Shown one piece after another: positions 1 through 7,507 of a DNA stretch of 25,113 nt; within the stretch, counting starts at the first letter, position 1, and each line of letters opens with the position of its first letter. The translations under genes were made by a program, and so were the position numbers. Source of the DNA: CAYMRB01 sp964392615. Its GTDB lineage: Bacteria > Planctomycetota > UBA8108. The DNA lies in the NCBI GenBank assembly GCA_964392615.1, contig CAYMRB010000099.1:1-25113 (forward strand). The letters are read 5' to 3'. A model generated the notes under the pieces. It had not been told where the DNA came from, searched no databases, and saw only the letters and a list, made by a program, of their open reading frames with translations.

Positions 1-99
1 ACCGACGCCGACTCCGACTCCGACCCCGACACCGACACCGCCCCGTTCCCCGAGGAAGGGGGCGATCCGACCGACGACGATTTACTCTGTCGACCGTAG
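1..99 (+). CDS. 3' end of an unidentified rightward gene with Asp-rich tail (partial)
   Basis: Frame 1 is open from the window edge to a TAG stop at 97-99 and encodes the last 32 residues of a protein. The first half is an alternating D-A/S/P/T repeat (TDADSDSDPDTDTA), followed by a short acidic segment ending LLCRP. Such alternating Asp/Ser/Thr/Pro tails are common as extended linkers or C-termini of surface proteins, but no domain is visible here, so the function is unknown. The gene converges with the PQQ-like gene ending at 167, and no intrinsic terminator is visible in the 67 nt between them. The repeat could also be non-coding low-complexity DNA. The in-phase codons and acidic composition favour coding. 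Confidence 0.45.
   Translation, partial: TDADSDSDPDTDTAPFPEEGGDPTDDDLLCRP
4..39 (+). repeat. GACNCC hexanucleotide tandem repeat
   Basis: Six consecutive degenerate copies of GACNCC (N = G, T, T, C, A, A) lie in frame 1 and encode alternating Asp and Ala/Ser/Pro/Thr. The array may continue upstream of the window. The third-period variation is mostly confined to one base per unit, as expected for a coding microsatellite. Confidence 0.6.
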
Positions 100-166
100 C
101 TGGCTCCGCGCAGCTCGTATCTCGCGCGCAGTCGTTCGTGCGACGAGTAACGCCCTCGGTTTCCGG

Positions 167-3085
167 CTACCTCGGTCCTGCAGCCGTCTCGAGCAGGGTC
201 GTGTCGCGATCCGGCAGCGCGGGCACGTCGCCGTGCGTCAGTCCCGCCGCGATGACCTCGACGCCGCAGAGGACTGTCGCTCCGGCGCGCGCGGTCAGTC
301 GGATGTCGATTGCGCCCGTCGACCGCACGCCGTCGACCTCGCGCACGACGCCGCGGAGCCGGCCGCCCGCTTCGCGCACGGGATCGAGCCGCTCGGCGAG
401 GAGGGAGCCGCCGACCGCGACGTCGAACATCCGCTCGCCCGGCTGTGCGAGACCGGGCTCGGCGAAGAACAGGCGTACGGTGTAGGTACCGGCTATCAGG
501 CCGCGCACCGTCAACGACTCGAGGCCTTCCACGCCCGACGCGACGACCCACGGCCAGCCGCGACCGCCCTCGATCCACAGCGAGTGGCGATACCACGGCC
601 GCGCGCTCTGGGGCGCGATCGCGATCGGCACCTTCGGCGACGGACCGCCTCGCGACGGCGCGTCGATCCACAGCGTGCCGTCGCGCGTGACGCGGTCGCC
701 AGGCGCGCCGAGGTTGATGCCGACGCGCTGCACGTCCTGCGGCTCGCTCGCTCCCCACGTCGCCCACTGCTCGAACGTCTCCGGTTCACTCGCGAGCGCG
801 AGTCCGGCCGGCAGCGGATAGCTGCACGTGCAACCGGCGTAGAAGAACGGGACGTTCAGTACGCCACCCGCGGGAATGACGCTGTTCGTGCAGCCCGAGC
901 GCGGTCCGCTGATGTGCACGGTGCCGCTCTCGCACGTCTTGTCGTAGAACGCCGCCGTCGCCGAGCGCATGCCGTAGATCGCGCCGTAGTCGACGCCGCC
1001 GTCACAGCCGTAGTCCTTCGGGAAGGTCCGCGGCTCGCGCTTGCCGGTCAGCGGGTTGACGCGCTGGCCAGGACGCGGCGGCTTCGGCTTCCACGCGTTC
1101 TTCTGCGTCGCCGGGCGATACTGCACCGGTTGACGCTTCGAGCGATCGAGGCCGGGAATGTGCGTCGCGAGCTCCTTCGACTCCTGCGGCGACAGCACGC
1201 GTCCGGTGTAGATGTCGCTGTAGACGGCGGGCAGGAGCTGGTAGCCGACCGACCCGCTCGAGCGCGGCACCTTCGGCAGCCACTCCTTCGGGTTCGAGAC
1301 CATCACGCCGCTGACGAACTGGGGCTGCGGCGAGCGCTTGAAGTGCGCGAGCACGTCGTCGAACCACAGCACGCCGAGCGGCGCCCGAACGAGCGCGTCC
1401 GGGCTGTTCCAGCCGCCGGTGTAGTCGGTGGATCCGGGCACCGGTCCCTCGCGGCGCAGAATCGTCCAATTACTGCCGGCGTCGGTGACGCGAGAGCCAG
1501 CGAGATCGTGAGACTCGGTCGCGACGGCGAGATCAGTCGGCTTCACACTGCTGACGAGGGCGACGCCGCCGTACGGACGCACGCAGCTCCAAACCGCCAG
1601 GAAACGCCTCGAATCGACTCCGGACTCGCCAGCCGTACCGAGACCGCGGGCGACCACGACGACGCTGGCGAACCAGCGCGGCAGTCCCGCGTCGGCGATG
1701 TCCCCCTCGACGACGTCGACGCGCGTGCCGAGGAGATCGGCCTCCGCGAGCTCCGTGCGCCAGCGCGTCGCGGTGGCAGCGTTCGGTGCGAGCGCGACGA
1801 TGCGCCATCGCGTCTGGTCGGCGTACGACGCGATCGTCGCGGGACCTTCGGGATCGACGAGCAGCGCCCAGCCGTCGCGCGTGCCGGCGAGCCGCATCAC
1901 CTCGTCGCTGCGCGATCGAATCGACGACGATATGGCGATCGGCATCGGCGGCGCGAGCTTCCAGTGACGCGGCTCGCGTTCGCCTCCGTCGTCGTGCGCG
2001 CCGAAGCAGAGGAGCTTCGCGTCGCGCGTCGTGACGAGGAGGCGGCCGCTCGCCGCAACCATCGCATGGACGTCACCGTCGACCGTGACGCGCTTCTTCA
2101 CGTCGTCGAACGCGAGCGTCTCCTCGCCGGCCACGATGCGCCGCCGCGCACCGGCCTCTCCGTCCCCGAGACGCAGATTGTCCTCGTGCCGCTCGCGGTT
2201 GACAGCCGTGTCGAACGACAGCTCGCCGCGGCGGACCGCCTTGGCCTTCGTCGGGTCCATCCACGCGAACCAGCCGCCGGGGTGGCGAGATTTCTTCGGC
2301 AGCGCGAATGACTTCAGCTTGCCCGTGCGGCGATCGAATCGCGCCGGGTAGGCAGTTCCGCATGGCACGATGAGGTCATCGTCGTCCGCGACGAGGTAGC
2401 CCTGCGGCGTCAAGCCGCCGAGCCCCGACGCGTTGTGCGGCTGCGAGCCGTAGACATAGCCGGCCGCGTCGTTGATCCAGACGACCTCGCCGGTCTTCGC
2501 GTCGAGCGCCTCGACGAACGCGCCTTCGAACGGCCACACGCCGGCCGCGAAGTACACCGTGCCGTCGACGATCACCGGGCCGCCGCGAACGGGCCAGAGG
2601 GAGATCATGCGGCGATTGCCGATGGCCTTCCGCCGCGACGGCACGGCGCGCGATCGCCACAACAAGCGGCCGCTCGCGGCATCGACGCAGTAGACCTTGC
2701 CATCGTCCGAGCCGAAGACCGCGCGCCCCTGCCATGCGACCGGCGCGAAGCGTACGGGGCCGCCGGCGTGGATCTTCCAGACCTCCGCGCCCGTGTCGAG
2801 GTCGAACGCCGTCACGCTGTCATCATGTGACGACGCGATGGTGATGCGCCCGTCCGCGACGATCGGCTCGTGGCCGTGGTCGAAGCCGAGACGCGGGTTG
2901 CGCCATGCGGGATCGAGGGACGGCAGCTCGCGGCTCCAGCGAAGCGTCAGCTTGGAAGGCAGCGTCTCCGGCGAACGGGCCGACCGCGCAGCGTCGCGCC
3001 GCCACATCGGCCAATCGGCGGCCGCGAGGTGCGGCATCGAGGCGAGCGGTACGGCAGCGACGAGAACGGCGAGGAGCGTGCGCAT
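167..3085 (-). CDS. Secreted PQQ-type beta-propeller protein with degenerate Rossmann insert and malectin-like C-terminus
   Basis: This 972-aa protein starts at ATG 3085 with a Sec signal peptide (residues 1-23, ending HLAAA before DWPMWRRD), so it is exported. Residues about 25-370 form PQQ/BamB-like propeller repeats (for example VTAFDLDTGAEVW and VYCVDAASGRLLW). Residues about 405-515 resemble the strands and helices of a SAM-methyltransferase Rossmann fold (VDVVEGD, VVLVSS-like strands). The GxGxG motif I position has degraded to LVDPEGPATIA, so methyl transfer is unlikely. Residues 694-765 hold a Cys-rich segment (GCTNSVIPAGG, FYAGCTCSYP) seen in planctomycete PQQ-like proteins. Residues about 835-947 look malectin-like (GTYTVRLFFAEP, FDVAVGG), suggesting carbohydrate binding. 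It follows bioA by 51 nt on the same strand and may be read through from the biotin operon, but no biotin role is evident. The substrate and any cofactor are unknown. Confidence 0.85.
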   Translation of the reverse strand: MRTLLAVLVAAVPLASMPHLAAADWPMWRRDAARSARSPETLPSKLTLRWSRELPSLDPAWRNPRLGFDHGHEPIVADGRITIASSHDDSVTAFDLDTGAEVWKIHAGGPVRFAPVAWQGRAVFGSDDGKVYCVDAASGRLLWRSRAVPSRRKAIGNRRMISLWPVRGGPVIVDGTVYFAAGVWPFEGAFVEALDAKTGEVVWINDAAGYVYGSQPHNASGLGGLTPQGYLVADDDDLIVPCGTAYPARFDRRTGKLKSFALPKKSRHPGGWFAWMDPTKAKAVRRGELSFDTAVNRERHEDNLRLGDGEAGARRRIVAGEETLAFDDVKKRVTVDGDVHAMVAASGRLLVTTRDAKLLCFGAHDDGGEREPRHWKLAPPMPIAISSSIRSRSDEVMRLAGTRDGWALLVDPEGPATIASYADQTRWRIVALAPNAATATRWRTELAEADLLGTRVDVVEGDIADAGLPRWFASVVVVARGLGTAGESGVDSRRFLAVWSCVRPYGGVALVSSVKPTDLAVATESHDLAGSRVTDAGSNWTILRREGPVPGSTDYTGGWNSPDALVRAPLGVLWFDDVLAHFKRSPQPQFVSGVMVSNPKEWLPKVPRSSGSVGYQLLPAVYSDIYTGRVLSPQESKELATHIPGLDRSKRQPVQYRPATQKNAWKPKPPRPGQRVNPLTGKREPRTFPKDYGCDGGVDYGAIYGMRSATAAFYDKTCESGTVHISGPRSGCTNSVIPAGGVLNVPFFYAGCTCSYPLPAGLALASEPETFEQWATWGASEPQDVQRVGINLGAPGDRVTRDGTLWIDAPSRGGPSPKVPIAIAPQSARPWYRHSLWIEGGRGWPWVVASGVEGLESLTVRGLIAGTYTVRLFFAEPGLAQPGERMFDVAVGGSLLAERLDPVREAGGRLRGVVREVDGVRSTGAIDIRLTARAGATVLCGVEVIAAGLTHGDVPALPDRDTTLLETAAGPR

Positions 3086-3136
3086 CTTGTCAGACTCTCA
3101 GACTCGCGAGATCGGGACCGACGCCGCACGCGGCGA

Positions 3137-4465
3137 TCACGCGCTGACGATGTCGAGCACCTCGTCGATCGCGTCGAACACGCGATGCGCTTCGTCGTCG
3201 GTGATCACGTACGGCGGCAGGAAGTAGAGACAGTTTCCGAGCGGGCGCAACAGGATGTCGCGCGCGAGGAACTCATCATAGAGGCGCGGCCCGAGCGCGT
3301 CGAGGTAGCCGGTGTCGCGTCCCGTCGGCGCGAGCTCGAGCGCGGCAAGCCCGCCGATGCCCCGCGCGTCGGCGACCGCGGGGTGCGAGCGGTATCGCTC
3401 GAGGCGCGCCGCGAATAGCCGCTCGATCTCGCCGACGCGTGTCATGACGTCCTCATCCTCGATGATCGCGAGACTCTCGACCGCCACGGCGCACGCGAGC
3501 GCGTTGGCGGTGTACGAGTGGCCGTGAAAGAAGGTGCGGCCGCGGTCGTCGCTGAGGAACGCGTCGAAGATCGCGTCGGTCGACAGCGTCGCCGCCAGCG
3601 GCAAGTAGCCACCGGTGATCGCCTTCGACAGGCACAGGATGTCGGGGACGATCGGGCCGTGCTCGCACGCGAATAGCTTGCCCGTGCGACCGAAGCCGGT
3701 GAACACCTCGTCCGCGATGAGGAGAACGCCGAAGCGATCGCAGAGCTCGCGCACGCGGCGAAGGAACTCGACGGGCCATACGCGCATGCCACCGGCTCCC
3801 TGGAGCATCGGCTCGATGACGACGGCAGCGACGCGATCACCCGCGCTTGCCAGAATCGTCTCGAGGTCGCCGTCGCCCGCTGCATCGGCTCGCAGCGTCG
3901 TCGGGTCGCGCGGATCGTCGTAGCCATGCGGAGCGCACGCGTGGCGCACCTCGAAGAGCCACGGCGCGAACATGCCGTGGAACGTCGCGACGCCGCCGGC
4001 AGCCATCGTGCCGAACGTGTCGCCGTGGTATGCATCGGCGAGCGCGATGAACACGGTGCGCTTGTCGTCGCCTCGGTGGACGTGGTACTGCGCGGCGAGC
4101 TTCAAGCCGACCTCGACCGCGGTGGAGCCGTCGTCCGAGTAGAACGCGTGTCCGAGCCCGGGCGGCGTGACGTCGACCAATCGAGCTGCGAGCCGCGCGG
4201 CCGGCTCGTGGGTGCAGCCGGCGAAGATCACTTGCTGCAGCTTCTCCGTCTGCTCGCGCAGCGCGCGGTTGAGCCGCGGGTGGCCGTGTCCGTGGATGTT
4301 GACCCACCACGACGAGATGCCGTCGAGAATGCGACGCCCGTCGGTCGTCTGCAGCCACACGCCCTCGGCACGTTCGATCGCGAGCGGCGCCGGGGCCGTC
4401 TTCATCTGCGTGTACGGATGCCAGACGTGCGTTCGGTCGAGCTCGAGCCAATCCGACGTGGTCAT
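3137..4465 (-). CDS. bioA: Adenosylmethionine-8-amino-7-oxononanoate aminotransferase (BioA)
   Basis: This is a 442-aa class III PLP aminotransferase that converts 8-amino-7-oxononanoate (KAPA) to 7,8-diaminopelargonate in biotin synthesis, with S-adenosylmethionine as the usual amino donor. Visible hallmarks are the N-terminal HVWHPYTQMK segment (residues 13-22), the BioA-specific SSWWVNIHGHGHP (51-63), the PLP-contacting ADEVFTGFGRTG (251-262, Asp252), and the Schiff-base lysine Lys281 in LSKAITGGYLPL. The length matches the family. ATG 4465 overlaps the bioD stop by 4 nt (ATGA), implying translational coupling. It is the fourth gene of the bioB-F-D-A operon. Confidence 0.97.
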   Translation of the reverse strand: MTTSDWLELDRTHVWHPYTQMKTAPAPLAIERAEGVWLQTTDGRRILDGISSWWVNIHGHGHPRLNRALREQTEKLQQVIFAGCTHEPAARLAARLVDVTPPGLGHAFYSDDGSTAVEVGLKLAAQYHVHRGDDKRTVFIALADAYHGDTFGTMAAGGVATFHGMFAPWLFEVRHACAPHGYDDPRDPTTLRADAAGDGDLETILASAGDRVAAVVIEPMLQGAGGMRVWPVEFLRRVRELCDRFGVLLIADEVFTGFGRTGKLFACEHGPIVPDILCLSKAITGGYLPLAATLSTDAIFDAFLSDDRGRTFFHGHSYTANALACAVAVESLAIIEDEDVMTRVGEIERLFAARLERYRSHPAVADARGIGGLAALELAPTGRDTGYLDALGPRLYDEFLARDILLRPLGNCLYFLPPYVITDDEAHRVFDAIDEVLDIVSA

Positions 4466-5136
4466 GGTGAACCCTCGAAGTACTTTGCCAGGCGTCCTCG
4501 CGGATCGAATGCCGCGCCGGCCGCGGCGACCGTGTCGCGCGTCAGCTCCGGCAGGATGTCGACTTCGCTGATGACCTCGACTCCGGCGATGCCCTCGATC
4601 GCGCGGCGGTTCTCGTCGTTCGGGGGACCGACCAGGACGACGCCGGCGATGTCGATCTTCCGCCGTCGCATCTCCGAGAGCGTCAGCAGCGTGTGGTTGA
4701 TCGTGCCGAGCGTGCTGCGAGCGACGACCAGCGTCGGCAGGCAGAGCTCGCTCAAGAGGTCGGCGACGACGTAGCCCTCGTCGGTGAAGGGCACGAGGAG
4801 GCCGCCGATCCCCTCGATGACGAGGTTGCGCTCGGCGTCTTCCATTCCGTGACGGACGAGGTCTGCGAGGATGCTCTCCGGATCGATGCGTTCACCCGCG
4901 AGCCGCGCGGCGAGGTGCGGCGAGACCGGCGGGTCGTAGAGGTACGTCTCGTCGAGCACGTCGACGAGATGTCCGACCCATCCAACGATGCGGTCACGAT
5001 CGCGATCGTCCGTCGCACCCGTGGCGACCGGCTTCCAGTACGCGAGAGGATGTGCCGCGCCGTAGCGCGCGAGCACGAGCGCGCTGACGACGGTCTTGCC
5101 GACTTCGGTGTCGGTCGCGGTGACGACGATACTCAC
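4462..5136 (-). CDS. bioD: ATP-dependent dethiobiotin synthetase (BioD)
   Basis: This 224-aa protein closes the ureido ring of dethiobiotin from diaminopelargonate, CO2 and ATP in the cytoplasm. The P-loop is TATDTEVGKTVV (residues 6-17, Lys14), with the conserved substrate-binding VIEGIGGLLVPF near the middle and VGPPNDENRRAIE in the nucleotide-binding C-terminal part. The start is GTG at 5136, overlapping the bioF stop as GTGA. Its own TGA overlaps the bioA ATG in the same 4-nt manner. Length and order fit an intact biotin operon member. Confidence 0.96.
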   Translation of the reverse strand: MSIVVTATDTEVGKTVVSALVLARYGAAHPLAYWKPVATGATDDRDRDRIVGWVGHLVDVLDETYLYDPPVSPHLAARLAGERIDPESILADLVRHGMEDAERNLVIEGIGGLLVPFTDEGYVVADLLSELCLPTLVVARSTLGTINHTLLTLSEMRRRKIDIAGVVLVGPPNDENRRAIEGIAGVEVISEVDILPELTRDTVAAAGAAFDPRGRLAKYFEGSP

Positions 5137-6299
5137 GGCGATCTCCGTTCGGTGCCAGCGGCGTCGTCCGGTGAGACGAGCTCGATCAGCGTCGCGGCAA
5201 GGCGGTCGATCTCGTCGTCGGTGCGGTCGGCGTGGACCGACACGCGTAGCCGCGCGGTGCCCGGGGCGACGGTGGGCGGGCGCACTGCGCGTACGTCGAA
5301 GCCGCGGCGCTGAATCTCATCGGCGACCTCGACGGCGTACCGATTGTCGCCGACGAGCACCGGGACGATCGGCCCCTCGCTGGCGAATGCGTCGAGGCCA
5401 GCAGCGCGCAAACGATCGCGCAGCGCAGCGGCGAGTGAGCACGCGCGTTCGCGACGCCACGGCTGCTCGCGAGAGGCCTCGATACCGGCGGCCATCGCTC
5501 GGAGCACGAGCGGCGGCAGCGCGGTCGTGAAGATGAACGATCGCGCGCGATTGATCAGCCACTCGCGCACGATCGCCGGTGCGCCGACGAATGCGCCGAA
5601 TGCGCCGAGGGCCTTGCCGAACGTCGACACGACGGCATCGACGCGCGATGCGACATCGAACGTCTCGATCAATCCGGCGCCGCGCTCTGCTCCGAACACA
5701 CCGGTCGCGTGGGCGTCGTCGACGATGAGCGCCGCGTCGTGTTCGTCCGCGAGGTCGGCGAGCCGATCGAGCGGCGCGACATCGCCGTCCATGCTGAAGT
5801 AGCTCTCGGTGACGATGAACGTCCGCCCCTCGGGCCACGGCTCGCGCAGAGAGCTCTCGACCGCGGCGGTATCGAGGTGTCCGTAGATGTGCCGCGTCGC
5901 GCGCGTCAGGAGTAGTCCGTCGATGATGCTCGCATGGTTGAGCTCGTCGGAGAGCACGCGGTCGTCGGGACCGATCAGCGCGGTCAGGACGCCGAGATTC
6001 GCCTGATACCCGGTCGGGAAGATCAACGCAGACTCGGTGCCCTTGAACCGGGCCAGCGCGGCCTCGAGCTCGTCGTGCTCGGGCAGAGTGCCCCGCAGCA
6101 GACGCGACGCGGGCGAGGTCAGCAGCCCCTCGTCGCCGACGGCGGCGCGAACCGCGGCCGTGAACAGCGGGTCGCCGGCCAGGCCGAGGTAGTCGTTCGA
6201 CGCGAAGTCGATGCCACGCGGGGTGTCGAGCCGGCGGCGCAGTCCGGCGTCGTCGAGTTGCGCGAGGGCGCGCTCGAGATCGCCGTGCAGCCGGCTCAT
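5133..6299 (-). CDS. bioF: 8-amino-7-oxononanoate synthase (BioF)
   Basis: This is a 388-aa alpha-oxoamine synthase (PLP, fold type I) that condenses pimeloyl thioester with L-alanine to give KAPA. Diagnostic segments are IDFASNDYLGLAGDP (residues 30-44), SRLLRGTLPEHDELE (65-79), FPTGYQANLGVL (94-105), the cofactor-binding VDDAHATGVFG (193-203, His197), and the Schiff-base lysine Lys229 in STFGKALGAFG. ATG 6299 overlaps the bioB TGA (ATGA). KBL, the threonine-pathway homologue, is the main alternative, but the operon context decides for BioF. Confidence 0.95.
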   Translation of the reverse strand: MSRLHGDLERALAQLDDAGLRRRLDTPRGIDFASNDYLGLAGDPLFTAAVRAAVGDEGLLTSPASRLLRGTLPEHDELEAALARFKGTESALIFPTGYQANLGVLTALIGPDDRVLSDELNHASIIDGLLLTRATRHIYGHLDTAAVESSLREPWPEGRTFIVTESYFSMDGDVAPLDRLADLADEHDAALIVDDAHATGVFGAERGAGLIETFDVASRVDAVVSTFGKALGAFGAFVGAPAIVREWLINRARSFIFTTALPPLVLRAMAAGIEASREQPWRRERACSLAAALRDRLRAAGLDAFASEGPIVPVLVGDNRYAVEVADEIQRRGFDVRAVRPPTVAPGTARLRVSVHADRTDDEIDRLAATLIELVSPDDAAGTERRSP

Positions 6300-7291
6300 G
6301 ACGCGGCGATCGCCTCGTCGTCGGTCGCGGGTTCCATCGGCTCCATGCCGAGGCTGGCGAGCAGGCGGCGGTCCTGATCCTCACCCGGGTTCGGCGTCGT
6401 CAGCAGCTTGTCGCCGGTGAAGATCGAGTTCGCGCCGACGAGGAAGCACAGCGCTTGAGCCTCGTCGGACATCTCCGTGCGTCCCGCGCTCAGGCGGACG
6501 ATCGACGCCGGCATCAGGATGCGCGCCGTCGCGATGGCTCGCACCATGTCGAAGACGGGGACTGGCGGGCGATCCGCCAGGGGCGTTCCCTCGACGGCGA
6601 CGAGCGCGTTGACCGGCACGCTGTCGGGGTGTGGGTCGAGACTCGCGAGCACGCAGAGCATCTCGAGCCGATCGTCGACGGACTCGCCCATGCCCAGGAT
6701 GCCGCCGCTGCAGATCGTGATGCCGGCGTCGCGGACGCGGCGCAGCGTGTCCAGCCGATCGTGGTACGACCGCGTCGTGACGATCCGGTCGTAGTAGCCG
6801 GGGCCGGTGTCGAGGTTGTGGTTGTACGCCGTCAGCCCGGCTTCGGCGAGTCGGGCGGCCTGCTCCTTGGTCAGCATGCCGAGCGTGCAGCACGCCTCCA
6901 TGTCGAGGTCGCGCACGCCCCGGACCATCGCCAGAACGCGGTCGAACTCCCCGCCGTCGCGCACCTCGCGCCACGCGGCGCCCATGCAGAAGCGCGACGC
7001 GCCGCCATCGCGCGCCTCGCGAGCGCGTTCGAGGACGGTGTCGACGTCGACGAGCGCTTCCTTCTCGACGTCTGACTTGTTGTGAGCGCTCTGCGGGCAG
7101 TACGAGCAGTCCTCGGAGCACGAGCCCGTCTTGACGCTCAGGAGCGCGCACATCTGGACCTGGCGCGGGTCGTGGTGCGCGCGGTGCACCGACTGAGCCC
7201 GCCAGACGAGCTCCGGAAACGGGAGGTCGTGGATCACTCGCGCCTCGTCGACGGTCCAGTCGTGGCGCAGGATGGAACGGTCGGAACTCAT
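6296..7291 (-). CDS. bioB: Biotin synthase (BioB), radical SAM
   Basis: This 331-aa radical-SAM enzyme inserts sulfur into dethiobiotin to form biotin. The radical-SAM cluster motif is C58-SED-C62-SY-C65 (GSCSEDCSYCPQS). Cys102 (FCMGAAW) and the CCTLGML segment lie where the second, auxiliary cluster is bound, and SAGRTEM supplies its arginine. The radical-SAM barrel strand ITICSGGILGMGE is intact. The start at ATG 7291 was chosen because family members begin with a short leader before RHDWT (here residues 9-13). The same frame is open upstream to 7753, but that extension is not BioB-like. No clear Shine-Dalgarno precedes it: CCACCTCCC lies where one would be expected. It is the first gene of the biotin operon. 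Confidence 0.96.
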   Translation of the reverse strand: MSSDRSILRHDWTVDEARVIHDLPFPELVWRAQSVHRAHHDPRQVQMCALLSVKTGSCSEDCSYCPQSAHNKSDVEKEALVDVDTVLERAREARDGGASRFCMGAAWREVRDGGEFDRVLAMVRGVRDLDMEACCTLGMLTKEQAARLAEAGLTAYNHNLDTGPGYYDRIVTTRSYHDRLDTLRRVRDAGITICSGGILGMGESVDDRLEMLCVLASLDPHPDSVPVNALVAVEGTPLADRPPVPVFDMVRAIATARILMPASIVRLSAGRTEMSDEAQALCFLVGANSIFTGDKLLTTPNPGEDQDRRLLASLGMEPMEPATDDEAIAAS

Positions 7292-7423
7292 GATGGGAGG
7301 TGGTTTCCGGGGACGGGGAGCCGCTGGCGAAACTGCCGAAAGTAGCCCACGGCCGGGGGAACTGCAAGCGAGCCGCGAACGACGATCACGGCGACGGTGG
7401 GGCGTTGCCGCGATGTTCTCGGC

Positions 7424-7452
7424 TGTATCCTCTTGCGAGGCCTTTTTTTGAA
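7424..7452 (-). promoter_or_regulatory. Candidate promoter for the bioBFDA operon
   Basis: Reading leftward, TTCAAA (7452-7447) is followed after exactly 17 nt by GATACA (7429-7424). The -35 element matches the sigma-70 consensus at 4 of 6 positions and the -10 at 3 of 6. It would give a 5' leader of roughly 125 nt before bioB. No BirA-type operator was recognised. This is a weak call, made on spacing and position only. Confidence 0.25.
7429..7449 (+). terminator. Possible small terminator/attenuator-like element upstream of the methylase
   Basis: On the + strand CCTC-TTGC-GAGG forms a 4-bp stem with a 4-nt loop, followed by CC and seven Ts (7443-7449). The stem is short, so termination efficiency is doubtful. 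It lies 59 nt upstream of the methylase start, ahead of the Shine-Dalgarno hairpin. The same bases overlap the candidate leftward bio promoter, so the T-run may instead be a promoter spacer feature. Confidence 0.25.
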
Positions 7453-7469
7453 GGGCCCGTAAAGTTCGG

Positions 7470-7502
7470 CGCTCCTTCTGCCGATAACCGGGAGAAGGAG
7501 TG
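7470..7502 (+). promoter_or_regulatory. Hairpin sequestering the methylase Shine-Dalgarno
   Basis: CTCCTTCT (7472-7479) is the exact reverse complement of AGAAGGAG (7493-7500), which contains the Shine-Dalgarno of the gene starting at 7508. The stem continues inward past a G/G mismatch with CCG (7481-7483) pairing to CGG (7489-7491) around an ATAAC loop. It continues outward with a G-U and a C-G pair (7471/7501, 7470/7502). In the mRNA this would hide the ribosome-binding site completely, suggesting translational control of the downstream methylase. Confidence 0.6.
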
Positions 7503-7507
7503 AAGAG

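Noticed and set aside
233..2311. 692-aa rightward frame opposite the PQQ-like gene
   Set aside because: It is an Arg/Ala/Asp-rich antisense shadow of a clearly coding strand in GC-rich DNA, with no recognisable domain.
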